Made by a program: the position numbers and the translations under genes. The notes under the pieces are model-generated. The model was not told the DNA's origin and searched no databases. It was given only the letters and a program-made list of their open reading frames with translations. Source: Dryas octopetala (taxonomy: Eukaryota; Streptophyta; Magnoliopsida; Rosales; Rosaceae). Taken from it: a stretch of DNA of 64,000 nt. Position 1 is the stretch's first letter. Each line of letters opens with the position of its first letter. The DNA is taken from assembly GCA_963921425.1 (NCBI GenBank), contig OY992835.1, forward strand, positions 8,618,001 through 8,682,000. The letters run 5' to 3'. Positions 11,040 to 23,416 of the stretch are shown one piece after another.

Positions 11040-12553
11040 ATGGAGTCAGCTCCCAATAATGTAGTTCAGCCATCCTCGAGTACTGGGAGCCCCTCTATGC
11101 CACAGAGGGCCCGTCGATCTCACCGCTCTAGTCAAGTCACCGCTTCCGCTTCCGCTTCATCTACTGCGACGTCATCCACTGCGACGAGGGGACCATGTAG
11201 TGGGTTGAAGTCCTCTCGGATTGTGCGCAGTAGTAGGGCACGGATTCCAGTCATGTGTGTGCAAAACGGCCGACAACCGTTAGATCCTAACGTTGACAGT
11301 TTGTTTTCGCACGATATGGGGCTACTATCCATGCCGAGTGCGCCATGGTTGCAACCACTTGGAAAAAATTGCCGGCAGAGATTCAACACAAAGTGATCCA
11401 CTCTATCTTAGTGAGTATATAGCTCAATAATTAATTCAAAACGATAAATTTAATCATTCATAACAATCTAATATTTTTTTCAGGTTAACTTTGACATTCA
11501 GATGGATGATCCCCTCACCGTCACGTACATGACAGATTTACTCATCAAGTCCTACAGGCAGTGGAAGCACGAACTACACGTGCATTTCAAGGGATTTTCG
11601 TCGACAGTTGAGGCATTGGCGAACCCCCCTATGGAGTTGGTAGAGCGGTCTGACCAGTGGCGTTTTTTGTGCGATCATTTCATGAGCCCGTTGTTTTTGG
11701 TACGTTTTATCATTTTAAGACTTTAAAAAATCGATTATTGTTTTGTTATTCTAATATTGTATACATACACTAAAACATTTATAATTTGCTTAATATTTAA
11801 CAGAAGAAGTCGGTCGCCAACGCCAGAAACCGAAAAAGGAAGCCGTTTAACTATCATAGTGGTCCGACGCCCATCTCATATCGAGTGGAGTCGCGACGTC
11901 GGGTACGTCATTATTTAATTTAATACATATATATTCTTTAATATTGTTTGGGTCTTTGACAAAATTATTTTCTTTTTCAGCGTGGGTCGCAATTCCCGGA
12001 GATAGACACTTTTGAGGATATCTATGTTCATCCCAGTTGTGATGCGGCCAAGGCAAAACATGTTAGTTTTTTATATTTTAATTTTTTTCATAATTTTTTA
12101 TATTTATTTTTCTAATTGGTTACTTGTATATATACCATTTTGAAGGATGAGATGGTGGCCAACTCAAGAATATATTTGGAGAGCTTGGTTGAGCAACACC
12201 CTCCGGGTACTCCGTTGGAGTCGATTCCAGTACCCGATCCCGATGTCGGACTTCGTATTATGATAGACTCATTGGGTGTTAGGCCCGGTAAGGAAATACG
12301 CGGCATGAGATATGGGCGGATTCGTGATGTTCGATCCTCGTCTTCGTCTTCATCTTCTTCTCAGCCATCTGCAGACGTCGCAAGGTTGTCCGCTCAAGTG
12401 AAGAAGTTGGAGGAGGACTTGCGAGCTGAGAGAGCAGAGAAGGAGGCGTTGTATGCTGCATTGACCAAGGCGATACCTGGGTTTGTCCCGCCACCATCTT
12501 CTTATCAACCTCCGTCAGATATGAATGATGATGATGCTACTGGTTTAGAATAG
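11040..12553 (+). pseudogene. TnpA-like plant transposon protein (Ptta/En/Spm, Transposase_24-type), frameshifted
   Basis: Exons are 11040-11410, 11484-11699, 11804-11902, 11981-12061 and 12146-12553. The last four join cleanly in one frame. The segments KKSVANARNRKRKPFNYHSG, FPEIDTFEDIYVHP and the late coiled-coil-like VARLSAQVKKLEEDLRAERA match the layout of the TnpA-like proteins that accompany CACTA elements and bind their subterminal repeats. In exon 1 the frame opening MESAPNNVVQPSSS stops at 11396. The expected continuation (ATTWKKLPAEIQHKVIHSIL, ending at 11410) is in another frame, so a one- or two-base shift lies between about 11280 and 11345. Unless a missed tiny intron corrects it, the gene is broken. 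Confidence 0.78.
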
Positions 12554-13126
12554 ATTGACCTTTAGGGTTATTACTACTTTGTATGAAATTATAATTTTGC
12601 TAATTTGTGTTAATAAAAATTTATTAAATAAAAAAACTTATAATTGTGTTAATTTGTGTTCTATTATATAGGTTTTGGATAAAAAGAAAAAAAAAAATAA
12701 ATAAATAAATAATAATAATAATAATAATTAAGAAAATATTTGGGAGACGAATATTTTCGTCACCCAAAGTCGTATAAGCTGACAAAGGCATAAGTTTGTC
12801 GCCCAAAGTCGCTTTGGGCGACGGAATTGGTCATCGCTTAAAGTTAATTTGGGTGACGAACATATTATTTCCGTCGCCCAAAGCGACTTTGGGCGACCTC
12901 CATGTCATTCGTCGCCCAAAATTAACTCAAGAGACGAGTTTAGTTCGTCTCCCCATGTATCTTTGGGCGACAGAAATAATAGATTCGTCGCCCCAAGACT
13001 TTGGGCATCATGGTTTAGTCGGCAAAATTCTCAACGAAGCTGGTTCGTCGCCCAAAAGTTTGAGCGACGAAATTTGACTTTGGGCGACGAAATTCGTCGC
13101 CTAAAGTGTTTTGTCTTGTAGTGCTA

Positions 13127-14978
13127 AGAGCTAGGTTGAAGTTTAACTATACTGAAACCATTTCAAGTATAGAACTTATAATTATCCAATAATCTATACG
13201 CACACTACCACTAAACTACTCAGTACTCACCCAAGAACATCACAAAGCGACCACTCAAAATGCTTAAGAAAGTTTTAACCAAAACGCCACCTCCATCATA
13301 ATTATAGCCTTCATATTATATCATTCAATGACTATACATAATTCAAAAACACATCCTCCATATTAGCCTCCATATTCATATTAGTTCCATGTTCGTCCAT
13401 ATTAAAGGTCAAAATAATGAGAATGGCAACAGCAGAATCAGAACTCAACTCTTCTAGGTCATCAAGATCACTTTATGCTTCATGAAGAATAAACCATTTC
13501 ATGTTGGACTTAGGCGGTTCATAGAGCATGCAAATTAACTAATTAACTATTATTAATTATTTTACATGACACAAACCTATGAAGAGAAAAAATTTCACTA
13601 TTGTTTGATCAAGCACAATAAAACATATCATTGCTTTTGAACAACGTATTCATCGAGAGAAGTTAAATAAGTTGATCCACAAGCTAGTCAGATCATAAAT
13701 TAACCAACCAATAAACTTCTAATAGGTTCAGACAATCATTTGGTACACAGCTACAGAGAGAATGCACACTAACAATAGAACACAATGTGGGATGCACATA
13801 TTGCAAATAGATGACCCACTAGCACAAATGCATATATAGACCAAATAACTTCTTCCAGGCAGACTCATTCTTTAGAACATGTGTATCCATCTCACAACCT
13901 CAATAGTACTCCTTCAAACTTTAAATTAAAAGTACATTTTTTTATGAGATTAAATTAAAAGTACATGCATGATTATATACAACCAAAAACGAAGATATAA
14001 AAAAAATTAAAAACAATAAGATGGAGAGATTCAGAAGGGACTAAAACAGTCACATGAGAAATTTGCTTTTTGGAATTTCAAAGTTCAGCGTTTTGAAAGA
14101 GAAGCATCTGAATTCCTATTAGACAATGAAGCTTACATTAAGTGCAAGACAGAAGAATACTCTAGTTGCCAGCAGGAAAATCTAGTTGTTCTTCCAGGGA
14201 ATATATACTAGTACTGGCTTTAATTCCACATCAGTCCACTTATCTAGCCCATGTCCTAATTAAAAGCCTTCTCATACCACCATGCGATTTCGGATCTCCA
14301 ACAAAATCCCACCTGCAATTTCATGCCACCTCATTTTAGAATCATATATGTTTCCATCCCATGCCCGCCACATCACCATAGCTTTGTCAAGAAGCTCTCT
14401 ACACTAAGAAGTCTGGATATCATCAAAGCGGGTTAGCCTTACTTCGATTAGTTTTGAGCTACCATGCACGCGGTGTTACCATACACACAATAAGTTTTCC
14501 TACTTTGTTGAACTTTGGCCTACTGTAATGAACCTTGTTTTACACAAGCTCAATTTAATTAAGTCTAATTTCCATGGACTCATTTCTCGTGAGAACTCTC
14601 CATCTTCGAATGGATTACAATCCTGTCTGAGTTTCTTGTAGATTACAATCTATAATTTGACTTACAATCCTTCTGTCTAAAAGACTCCAAAGAATCTGCC
14701 AGGCAATGGTGGAGCCAGGATTTTATCCTAATTGGGCTTAATGAGGAGAATCCTACCAAAACATTACAACTCGAAGATGTTATATATATTTTTTTCATTC
14801 AACAAAAGAATAAAACAATACCAACAAAGCCAATCAATATAGTATATAAATTACAAGTCTTTTAGTATGAGTTTATATCTTTTAACATGAGTAGTTTATA
14901 TATTAAACCTTCAGCCTACAATTATGTTAGTGGACTTGTTATATATTTGTTTTTCTTGATCAAACTGAGAATGAGTTT
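13127..14978. other. AT-rich intergenic DNA
   Basis: No gene is supported. A weak reading on the minus strand around 14290-14420 (KAMVMWRAWDGN) could be retroelement debris but is too short to call. Confidence 0.4.
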
Positions 14979-15624
14979 TGTTGATGCTGAAAAATGGTAA
15001 AGCAGTCAACGTCGAGTCAAACCATGTGGACTCGTTGACCTACCACTGAGTGGATGACACGTCGAAGTGGGGTAGGAACGGGTAGCTGGGTCCGACTAGT
15101 GAATAGTGGAGAAGTGTAATATCCAAAGCACCCTGCGCAAGCACACAAAAGTGAGCGGGAAGGGCACCAGTGTGGTACCGGCCGAAGCTCCTCCGACGCT
15201 CAAGTCAGTGTTCAGAGAATCTGTGAGCAGAGTGAGTGAATAGTATAATATTGATTGAATTGTCCTTTTGTGACAAGAAAGTACCTCTTTTATAGTACTT
15301 TTGGAAGAGTGTCAACCAATCCGGTGATGACACGTGTCCCTTGTGATGACTTGTACTGTAGGAGCGCCACGTGTCACCTATCTCGAGGATTTGAGTGAGT
15401 TGACACGGGTCGGGGGCCCAGGAGGCTTGAGCTTGGGAGGCCGGAACCTAGGAGGCCAAGGCCTAGGGGCCAGAGCCTATGAGGCCGAAGCCTAGGAGGC
15501 CGGAGCCTAGGAGGTCAGGGGCTAGGAGCCCTGAAAGGGCTTAGTCTTTGGACCTAGGAAGTCAATGCCTAAAAACCCATAAGCCTAGGAGGGGCTTAGA
15601 TTTTGGGCCTAGGCCCAAACAACA
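14979..15624 (-). mobile_element. Probable solo LTR, minus orientation
   Basis: On the minus strand the tract would begin TGTTGTTTGG and end CATCAACA, so it has TG...CA ends. It carries a TATA-like box (ACTATAAAAGAGG, complement of about 15287-15299) followed by an LTR-like region. Bases 15410-15600 hold short degenerate repeats around GCCTAGGAGGCCGGAG. The flanking 5-mers do not match, so boundaries are provisional and no internal retrotransposon sequence was found. Confidence 0.5.
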
Positions 15625-17229
15625 TGATGTTAAGCCTTGTGTGACTTGTCATTATACCCAAATGATTAGTCATACGAAACAAGTTTCATCTAAATACATA
15701 TATATGTCATGTTAATTACTTGAAAATGAATTTGTTATTTATGAGCATGTCACGTTGCTAATAGTCATAGCAACTAAAGCTACAGCAAACAAGTTGGGTT
15801 AGAGTTTATTGGGTTTCCATCAACACCAACTAATTAACTGTAATGGAGTAAGTTCGATCTTTTTATATATATATAAAAAAAAAAAAAAAAAAAGAGTCCA
15901 ATTGGTTTGTCTGAAACAATAATGGGGTCAGACCCATATTTATATATAGGGGTGAAAACAATTAAGCGAGTGAGGTATAGAAGCTAATACATACTTAGCA
16001 CACCAAAACAAAAGTATGCAACATTGCAGCACCTAGTTAGCGGCCTTTACCTTTTCTCTTTCAAACTTCCCCAAAATTAAGCTCCTCACCTGATCACTTG
16101 ACTGGCTATCAGCCTATCCCGTTCTTGTTCCACCAACTTTCCATAAGTTGCTTTCTGTGATCTTTGCAAATTGCAAAGTCTAGATTTTCTATTGCACTAG
16201 CTAGTATATATATAGTATGAAATTTTTGCCTTATGTAATTGTGAGAATCATGAAGTTCTAGCTCTATGATTGAATCTTATTGATCTACTCAATATAAAGT
16301 TTACATAAGTATCATGAAATGAACAACAAGGATATCCATGCATGCAGGCTTAAAGGGTTAACCACAAGAAAGTAAATATATTTGTAATTTGCCAAGAAAA
16401 AAAGCAAACAAACTAACCTAATTTTGAATTGTCTAGCTTCTTCCCTTTCGGCAAGGTGTAACAAATTTGATTGAAAGGAATGTAATCGCAAGCCACAAGG
16501 AGCAGGCCTTCAACTTCCTTCGCAGGCCCCCAACATTCCCACACTTGATGTTGATCATAGTATTAACATGCATGGAATATTGGAAGCCCTTGAGGGAAGT
16601 TGGAAACTTCTCCTTAATTTCATTCTCACAAAACTTCGCCAATTTTCCTCTCTCTCAACACACCCATGCAGCTGACACCAACCTTCCCTGGGTTTATATA
16701 GAGAAGTTTGAGCCTGCTTTTAAAAGCTTAAAAGCTGATCGAATCCTATCTTTCACGAATATATGTGTATAGGTTTCTACTTTCTTTCTATATGTATTGC
16801 ATATTTGCATGTCTCAATCACAAATAGTTGAAGATAAGCAAATTAAAGTTTTACACCTTTGACTTGCTGCTAAATGTCTATGATATGAGATGTTTGTTAA
16901 TTTGGCAGTGTTAGAATGAAATGCATTGTTTGTTAGTTCACAACATTAATTTGATAAGTCATTCTCTGACCGTTCACAACTTTTTAGGTCATATAGTTAT
17001 TTAATATATGATATCAGCGTATTTATTTAATTTTTTGGCATTAAAGCTCTAGTCTCAAAAAGTATTGGGTTTGAAAACTCCAACCCTCGTGTCACACTTA
17101 TCGTTTATCATATTAATTAAGGTGCATATATACTGTCTACATTTATTTGTGTCTGACTTCCCATGCATGTACAGGCGGGATGAAATTGCATATAAGAGAA
17201 TGTTAACTACTACATTGTTGAACTTAAAA
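15625..17229. other. AT-rich intergenic DNA
   Basis: No gene, RNA or delimitable element is evident. Short open frames around 16430-16770 overlap on both strands and look fortuitous. Confidence 0.4.
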
Positions 17230-18337
17230 GAGCTGTATTCAATTAAGATTTTAATGAACTTTGGTAGAGTTTTTGAAAGTCATTGATTTTGTTGGTAGGA
17301 TTCATAAATTTTTAATGATTTTCATAAACTTCACATAGGCTTTGTCAAAATTCTATTTAGAGTTTCCTTAACTTTTCTAATAGATTTTCATGTATTTTTA
17401 TAGACTTCTAATAACTTTGATATAATCTTTTATTGTTTATTTTAAGATTTCTCCAATATGTTTTTTATTTTTTTGTCCTCCGTGAGTGTGCGGAATGGAG
17501 ATAAGCTTAAAAACTAAGATGCATGTGCATATGTGCATGTTATAAATTGTCCAAATATTGCAAACAATATAAAACGTTGGGACTAAATATGTTTTCGGGG
17601 TAAAATGTAGGGACCAAAAATTTTTTGTTCCATAATTTATTATAAAGTGTTCCTGAAATTTATGTTTTTATGTTGTTATACTGTCAAATATTGTGTTTTA
17701 ACGAGTTATTAGAATTTGTCTAATTGAATTGACAGGTTGAGAACATTATATGATGTGGTGGAACATTATATATTTCTCAAATTATGAATATATAATCTTG
17801 TGATTTTGTTGACTACTTAAAGACTGAGAAGTGGTTGGTTTGAATATCTAATTGATATATGTTACATTGCATTATGGCAGCGCTGATGGTCCCAACCTAG
17901 GATGAGGAGTTAATTAATATAAGAGAAAAAAGAAAATTAATATAAGAGGATATAATAATTAGAAAAAAAATAAATTAAGAGGTGGGTGAAGAAATAAGAT
18001 TAGAGGGTTTAGCGTCACTCTTTAAAATAAATAAATAAATAAATATCACTTTTTTAATAGTTTTTTAATATTTGAAATATGTAGGGAGAACGCTGGAGAA
18101 TTATTGATTTTGATATAATATAATTTACACTTCAAAGTCCATGAAAGTCTTTTAAAGTTTATCATTTAATAAAGTCAATAATTTTTTGAATACCATGTCA
18201 CTTTTATAGACTCTCTAAAAGTCTTAATTGAATACCATAAATTTTTTTAAAATTTTAACTAAATACCACCATACTTTTATACTCTTTAAAAATTTTGATT
18301 GAAAAAGTCCATTAAAATTTTAATTGAATACACCTCC
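17230..18337. mobile_element. TIR element without coding capacity
   Basis: The left end GAGCTGTATTCAATTAAGAT is mirrored by the right end ATTTTAATTGAATACACCTC, and the inverted match continues for over 30 bp. Further copies of AAGTCTTTTAAAGTTTATCA-type sequence lie near the right end. The interior is AT-rich. The flanking bases give no clean TSD, so the superfamily is open; a Mutator-type MITE is one possibility. Confidence 0.6.
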
Positions 18338-19022
18338 CTTTAGTTTTTGGAGACTAAGGATTCTCTTCCAACCAAATTAGTCAAAATTCTTTTGTTTGGA
18401 TAACAAAGAATGATTGATCATGGATCGACTCATTCCCTCTCCCAAGGGTCAAGGGATATTTATTAAATATCTACACAGTACACACATATTCTAGATAAGT
18501 GGGAATGCCTACTGTTTTATTTTTCCACGTGAATTCCATCCTCTTTATCATTCAAAAGAAAAAAAAAATAGTTATTTTTAAGTGTTTAATTTTAAAGACA
18601 TAAGAAACAAAGGCGAGCATTACGGCTTTCTCATCAATCAATGCATCCCTTGGAATCCATGAAATAATTTTATAGAGTTTATTCCTAATATATCTTTGGT
18701 AAAGAATATAAAATGTACGTACGTCTTTAACCTAGGAACAATTTAACATTCTAGAAGCCAGCATGAGGCATTTTGTTTATGTTACAATATTATATTTATC
18801 CTAACAACTTACACAATATTTATTAGTGTGGATCAATGCACCTTTGTCGTACGTTAATTGGTTGAGTAAACTTAATTTTAAATCACAAATTTATGAGAAG
18901 GTACAGTACATAAGAAAAACTTATCTACTATTAATAAGTACATCGCATTCATAGATCATGCAATATTCACATGATCCATGTATTAAATGTGAGACATCCC
19001 TTGTACACAATAGTCAATCGAT

Positions 19023-19345
19023 TAGGGGTGGGAATAGGTCGGTTTTACCGGCCATTATCGGTCAACCGACTCATTATTGACCAGCCGATAATTCTACCAA
19101 TAACTGACCCATCAAGTTGAGCCGATAATACCAACCAACCTATCAAAGTTTGGTTTTAAAATTAATCAAATATTGATCTAATAATTCTAACTGATCCACC
19201 TATATCGGTCCTATCGACAATCGACTCGCAACCGACACACAATGGGTGGGTCGGTTGTTGGTTGTCAAAATTGCCTTATCGGTCTTGTCGGGTTGGGTCG
19301 GTTGTTTGGCCGATATGCAACCGAACCGACCCATTTCCATCTCTA
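19023..19345. mobile_element. hAT-type MITE, TSD CAATCGAT
   Basis: Perfect 8-bp direct repeats CAATCGAT lie at 19015-19022 and 19346-19353. The ends are TAGGGGTGGGAATAGGTCGG and CGACCCATTTCCATCTCTA. The 323-bp body is dense in GGTCGGT/ACCGACC motifs in both orientations. There is no coding capacity. The TSD length and TAGGG-type terminus fit hAT. Confidence 0.88.
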
Positions 19346-19739
19346 CAATCGATATATAAGTTTTTTCTCATGTACATAACACCAGCTGCATGCATGACCT
19401 ATGCGTTTTATATAAAAGAATTTACAGCAGCCTTATATGCAAGTGAGTCGGAGAAAAACAAGTGCTCGAAATCCATATATAAAAGAGGGAGATCTTAGGT
19501 AGCGAGTAGAGACCACAGAAATGACAAAGTATCGTATGCCTCCGTCCTCATACCATGGTTAATTTTTATTAAGATGCCTATTGATTAACTAACGAGAATA
19601 TATATATATATATAGTGAACATCGATCCCTGTAGTTTGGCTTTGGCATAAGATCGAGTTTATTCACACATTTTGAATTTAAAAGGTTTCCTTTCTTGTTC
19701 TTTCAGTCTTTTCTTTTTTCTAATTTTAAATTTATTTAA

Positions 19740-20923
19740 GGCTTTTTAGCAAGATACCCACCTGAACTTTGACTCGATTTGTATGTTACCACCTAAATTA
19801 AAAATTGAAGCAAATTGCCCAATGAATTAAATTTTGTTTGCAAGTTACCACCTCCATCCAAATCCTCATGGGTTTTTTGGTCTTTTCATAGAAAAGAACT
19901 TGGGTGGGGAAGCTTTTGCCACCTCACCATGCTGAGTGGCAAGGCCCAACCAATTACAAGTGGCCACATGTACAACCATTTTTTTTATTTCTCTTTTCCT
20001 ATTTTTACAAACTTTGAAAATTAATTAAAAATAATTCCGGACTCAGAAAAATACACGGAAAATTCTTACGGACTCATCTTGACTAATAACAATTTATTAT
20101 GGAGTCAAATTATCAATTTGCCCTTTGAGAGTTTCCAAAAAATTTAGGAAGTCCAAATTTATTTATAAAAAATTAAAATACTCTGTATTCTTTAAAAATT
20201 CATAAGATAATCTCCTAAACTCCTAAAAATACAAAGTATGCACCATTGGTCTTCTAAAAACTAACACTACCTTTCTCGTAAACACTTGCTACCCTAATAA
20301 CACTACCTTTCATAAAAATTAACATTCCGGAGTTTGAATTTATTTTCCTCTAAGACCTCTCGGTCTTTTGGGTAGCAAGTGTTCACGAGAAAGGTAGTGT
20401 TAGTTTTTAGAAGACCAATGGTGCAAACCTTGTATTTTTTGGAGTTTGGAAGATTATCCTATGAATTTTTAAAGAATTCATAGTATTTTAATTTTTTAGA
20501 AATAAATTTGAACTTCCTAAATTTTCTGGAAACTCTCAGAGGGCAAATTGATAATTTGACTCCATAGTAAATTACTATTAGTCAAGAAGAGTCCGTAAGA
20601 ATTTTTTGTGTATTTTTCTGAGTCCGGAACTATTTTTAATTAATTTTTAAAGTTTGTAAAAATAGGAAAAAAGAAATAAAAAAATGGTTGTACATGTGGC
20701 CACTTGTAATTGGTTGGGCTTTGCCACTCAGCATGGTGAGGTGGCAAAAGCTTCCCCACCCAAGTTCTTCTCTATGAAAAGACCAAAAAATTCATGAGGA
20801 TTTGGATGTAGGTGGTAACTTGCAAACAAAATTTAATTCAGGGGGCAATTTGCTTCAATTTTTAATTTAGGTGGTAACATGCAAATAGAGTCAAAGTTCA
20901 TGTGGGTATCTTGCTAAAAAGCC
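19740..20923. mobile_element. MULE-type foldback element, TSD TTTATTTAA
   Basis: The 9-bp direct repeat TTTATTTAA flanks it perfectly (19731-19739 and 20924-20932). Arms 19740-20293 and 20370-20923 are inverted, equally long (554 bp) and nearly identical, around a 76-bp loop. The ends are GGCTTTTTAGC and GCTAAAAAGCC. A 9-bp TSD with long terminal inverted repeats points to a Mutator-like element. A read-through transcript would form a very long hairpin. Confidence 0.93.
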
Positions 20924-20932
20924 TTTATTTAA

Positions 20933-22500
20933 TATCAAAACAAATTACAATATTCAACTTAAGACTAATTGATAATAGTGGGCCTCTTATAAACTCACAT
21001 GTGACATCCTTTTAAGTCAAACATTTAGATATCTTGGAGTGATGTAGGAGCACGAGTGATCGACGTCACGTGTATTGTCCGCTTTGATACTATGTAGAGA
21101 TTGTAATATTTAACCTAAAATAAATTGACAATTAATGATGAACTTTATGACTTTACAAATGATTAAATAAGGCTTTACTTCTCTGATTTTGAATATTACT
21201 TTCAAATGGTGGCAACTTAATTGGAAGGAACTTATGCTTAATCATGTGGCTATTCGAAAAATTATTATGTGTAACTCATATACTGTCATGTGGTGTAACC
21301 AATCAACGTGTTATAATATGAATGAATGACAATCCCATAATGAACAATTTAAAAGGGTAACAGGAGAGAAAAAGTGATATAACAAGCGTGTGTGTTTTTA
21401 TAAAGCCTAAGCAGTATAGATACATTCCTCTTTACACTTTTGATCACTTTGGACATGTTAGTGAAAGTTGAGAAATTTGTGGGCCTGATTAAATCTTTTG
21501 TCCCATATTCACGTTGGCTACAAAGTCAACTTGCTTGCAGAGGATCTACTGCTCATAAAGTCAATTTGTAAGCATTCACTAATTATATATGCTCCACTTA
21601 CAGGGTCAACAACACTAGAGCATCTCAGAGCTTCTTTGAGTACACACTCAAAAGCTGGCATGGGATGGCCTATTTGGCGAATTTTGGTAGCTGAATAGAG
21701 ATTAAATGACTCACTGTTATATTATAAATTTACTTTCAGTTTGTTTTCTTTTGTTGGAAAGTTAATTAGAATTTCCAATACAATCTAGAAGTACTAATGG
21801 AATGGGTGTGAGTGATCAAGTGAAGTGAGGTCTATTGCAGATGAGGAGTTTGAGGTTTAGACCTGTTAAACTTCACATCAATTTGTTTAATAACCTTTAA
21901 GTAGTGAGAGTATAATACACCAGTACAAACTTTCCTGTACAAGAACTATCACGATGTGTAACCCCCAGAATAAAAAGGGTTAAAAAGAATGAAGCATGAC
22001 TACAATTTTGCGAACTTAATCATAAATGGATAATGGCCAAAAAAAAATTCATAAATGGACAAATAACAACAACAACAACAACAACAACAAAAAGTGAGAG
22101 CTGGCACTCCCTGCAGTGTCAAGAAGAATAGGATCCAAAATCCTTGAACCTGAAAATATAAGAACATAAGAGTTAAAGATAATATTATTAAGGGTCTATA
22201 CCATCCAAGTTCTGTTACATTTTCTCTTTGACAGTAACCATATCTTAAGCATGTTCTCACTTTTTCTCCCATCTTGCCGAAACAAAAATGTTAGAGTCAC
22301 CAAAATTATTTATCAAATTTGTTCACTAAATGATGTGTCATATACATGTGTCAATATCTTGTTGGAAATAAATGAGTCTCACGGTGGGTCTATATTTAAA
22401 TCAATGAAATATTGTCACATCATTTTGGTAAATAGAATTTTGTGAATAAATTTAATGACCCTAAACAGTACCCTTTTGGAAAAACGCTAGCCATCATATT
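20933..22500. other. AT-rich intergenic DNA with a short (AAC)n tract
   Basis: No gene is supported. An (AAC)n microsatellite lies at about 22064-22089. Confidence 0.4.
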
Positions 22501-22518
22501 TTCATAAATTTCAGTAAA

Positions 22519-22925
22519 TTAATTCCTAAAGGACCAATAACTCTCATCTAATAAAGGGAATGTCCAAGTAAGACAAATATCAAACTGCTGGAGGTGTAGC
22601 ATAACATTTAATTTCAACAACTTATAATCCAATTTATCCCACGAGATCTCTACTCCATGCCCAGTATAATCCTCAAATATTTTTCTATTTGTCTCAAGCC
22701 AAATACCCAGAAAACAGCTAGCACCCAACAATTCCACAAGATCTTAACCTCCTCCCCCCAAAAGACTTAAACTTTTCACCAAAAATCTCTGAAGGTAACT
22801 GTGGCATAGCCCAACAGACCCCAGCAGTCACAACCAACCTCCACCACAGCCCTAAAGCATAAGGATAATGTACGAAAAAATGAGTCCCGGCCAGAGTCCA
22901 TTACTTTAACCCTATTCCCAAAAGC
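22519..22925 (-). pseudogene. LINE reverse-transcriptase C-terminal (zf-RVT-type) remnant
   Basis: The minus strand encodes, across frameshifts and stops, pieces such as AGVCWAMPQLPSEIFGEKFK, ASCFLGIWLETNRKIFEDY and DKLDYKLLKLN. These resemble the C-terminal zinc-binding region of plant LINE polyproteins (pattern LW..., W.ERN.RIFED). It lies just downstream of the M50B-like gene and is non-functional. Confidence 0.6.
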
Positions 22926-23076
22926 TTAAGCTGTTAGGATGTAGGCTAACAACTGTTTATACTCTAGCACTCCCCCTCACATACGGGTCTCTCTCCACCA
23001 CTAGAGCCCAACATGCGGATTTCAACAAATATTGGGAGTTTGCAATTGTAGGGATTTGAAATCAATCATGATACCA

Positions 23077-23264
23077 TGTTAGAATATGGAGACTAATTCT
23101 CTGTTTCTTGTGTTGTATATTTCTTCTCAATCATACAAGGATTTGTACAACTAGATACAAGACTGACTCAGGAAAGAATTAGAGAAAAAGCCTATTTATA
23201 CAATCTACTCCTAATCACATAATCAACATGTAAATTACAGGATCATAGTCAATACTTTCCAACA
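23077..23264 (-). mobile_element. Copia-type LTR with adjoining primer-binding site
   Basis: On the minus strand the 188-bp tract begins TGTTGGAAAGT and ends ATTCTAACA, with a TATA box (TATAAATAGG) inside. Directly after its end comes TGGTATCATGAT, resembling the initiator-Met tRNA primer-binding site TGGTATCAGAG. Downstream (22965-23076) is a short internal tract with a purine-rich stretch GTGAGGGGGAGTG, then sequence like the TRIM LTR at 24214 (CCTAACAGCTTAAGCTTTTG) instead of a second copy of this LTR. Confidence 0.7.
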
Positions 23265-23416
23265 AAAGATAATGTTTGTCATGGTTTCATTTTATTTCCA
23301 GTGACTGACTACATTCTAAATGATTAATTTATGCCTTCACTTGCAAGATATATAAATAAAAAATCTCCGCAAATATACACATGTAAAATAAATTAAATGA
23401 AGAAGCAGATTGTACC

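Larger units (their letters stand above)
7454..13123 (+). mobile_element. CACTA (En/Spm-type) transposon, TSD CTA
   Basis: The left end is TACTACAAGAAAAA (first base T instead of the family's C) and the right end is CTTGTAGTG, the inverse of CACTACAAG. The trinucleotide CTA flanks both sides (7451-7453 and 13124-13126), as expected for the 3-bp CACTA TSD. Length is 5670 bp. Subterminal arrays of the motif TTGGGCGACGAA in both orientations occupy both ends and also occur inside. The only coding remnant is a TnpA-like gene at 11040-12553; no TNP2-type transposase domain was found, so the element should not be autonomous. Bases near 7840-8720 and 8905-9780 are related blocks, an internal duplication with a period of about 1.07 kb. 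Confidence 0.92.

Noticed and set aside
7450..13126. CRISPR-like array of GGGCGACGAA repeats
   Set aside because: The genome is a plant's, the repeats are in both orientations with variable spacing, and they sit within a CACTA transposon.
14700..14745. A possible hAT end (GGCAATGGTGGAGCCAGG)
   Set aside because: It resembles CAGTGGCGGAGC ends but no matching right end or TSD was found.
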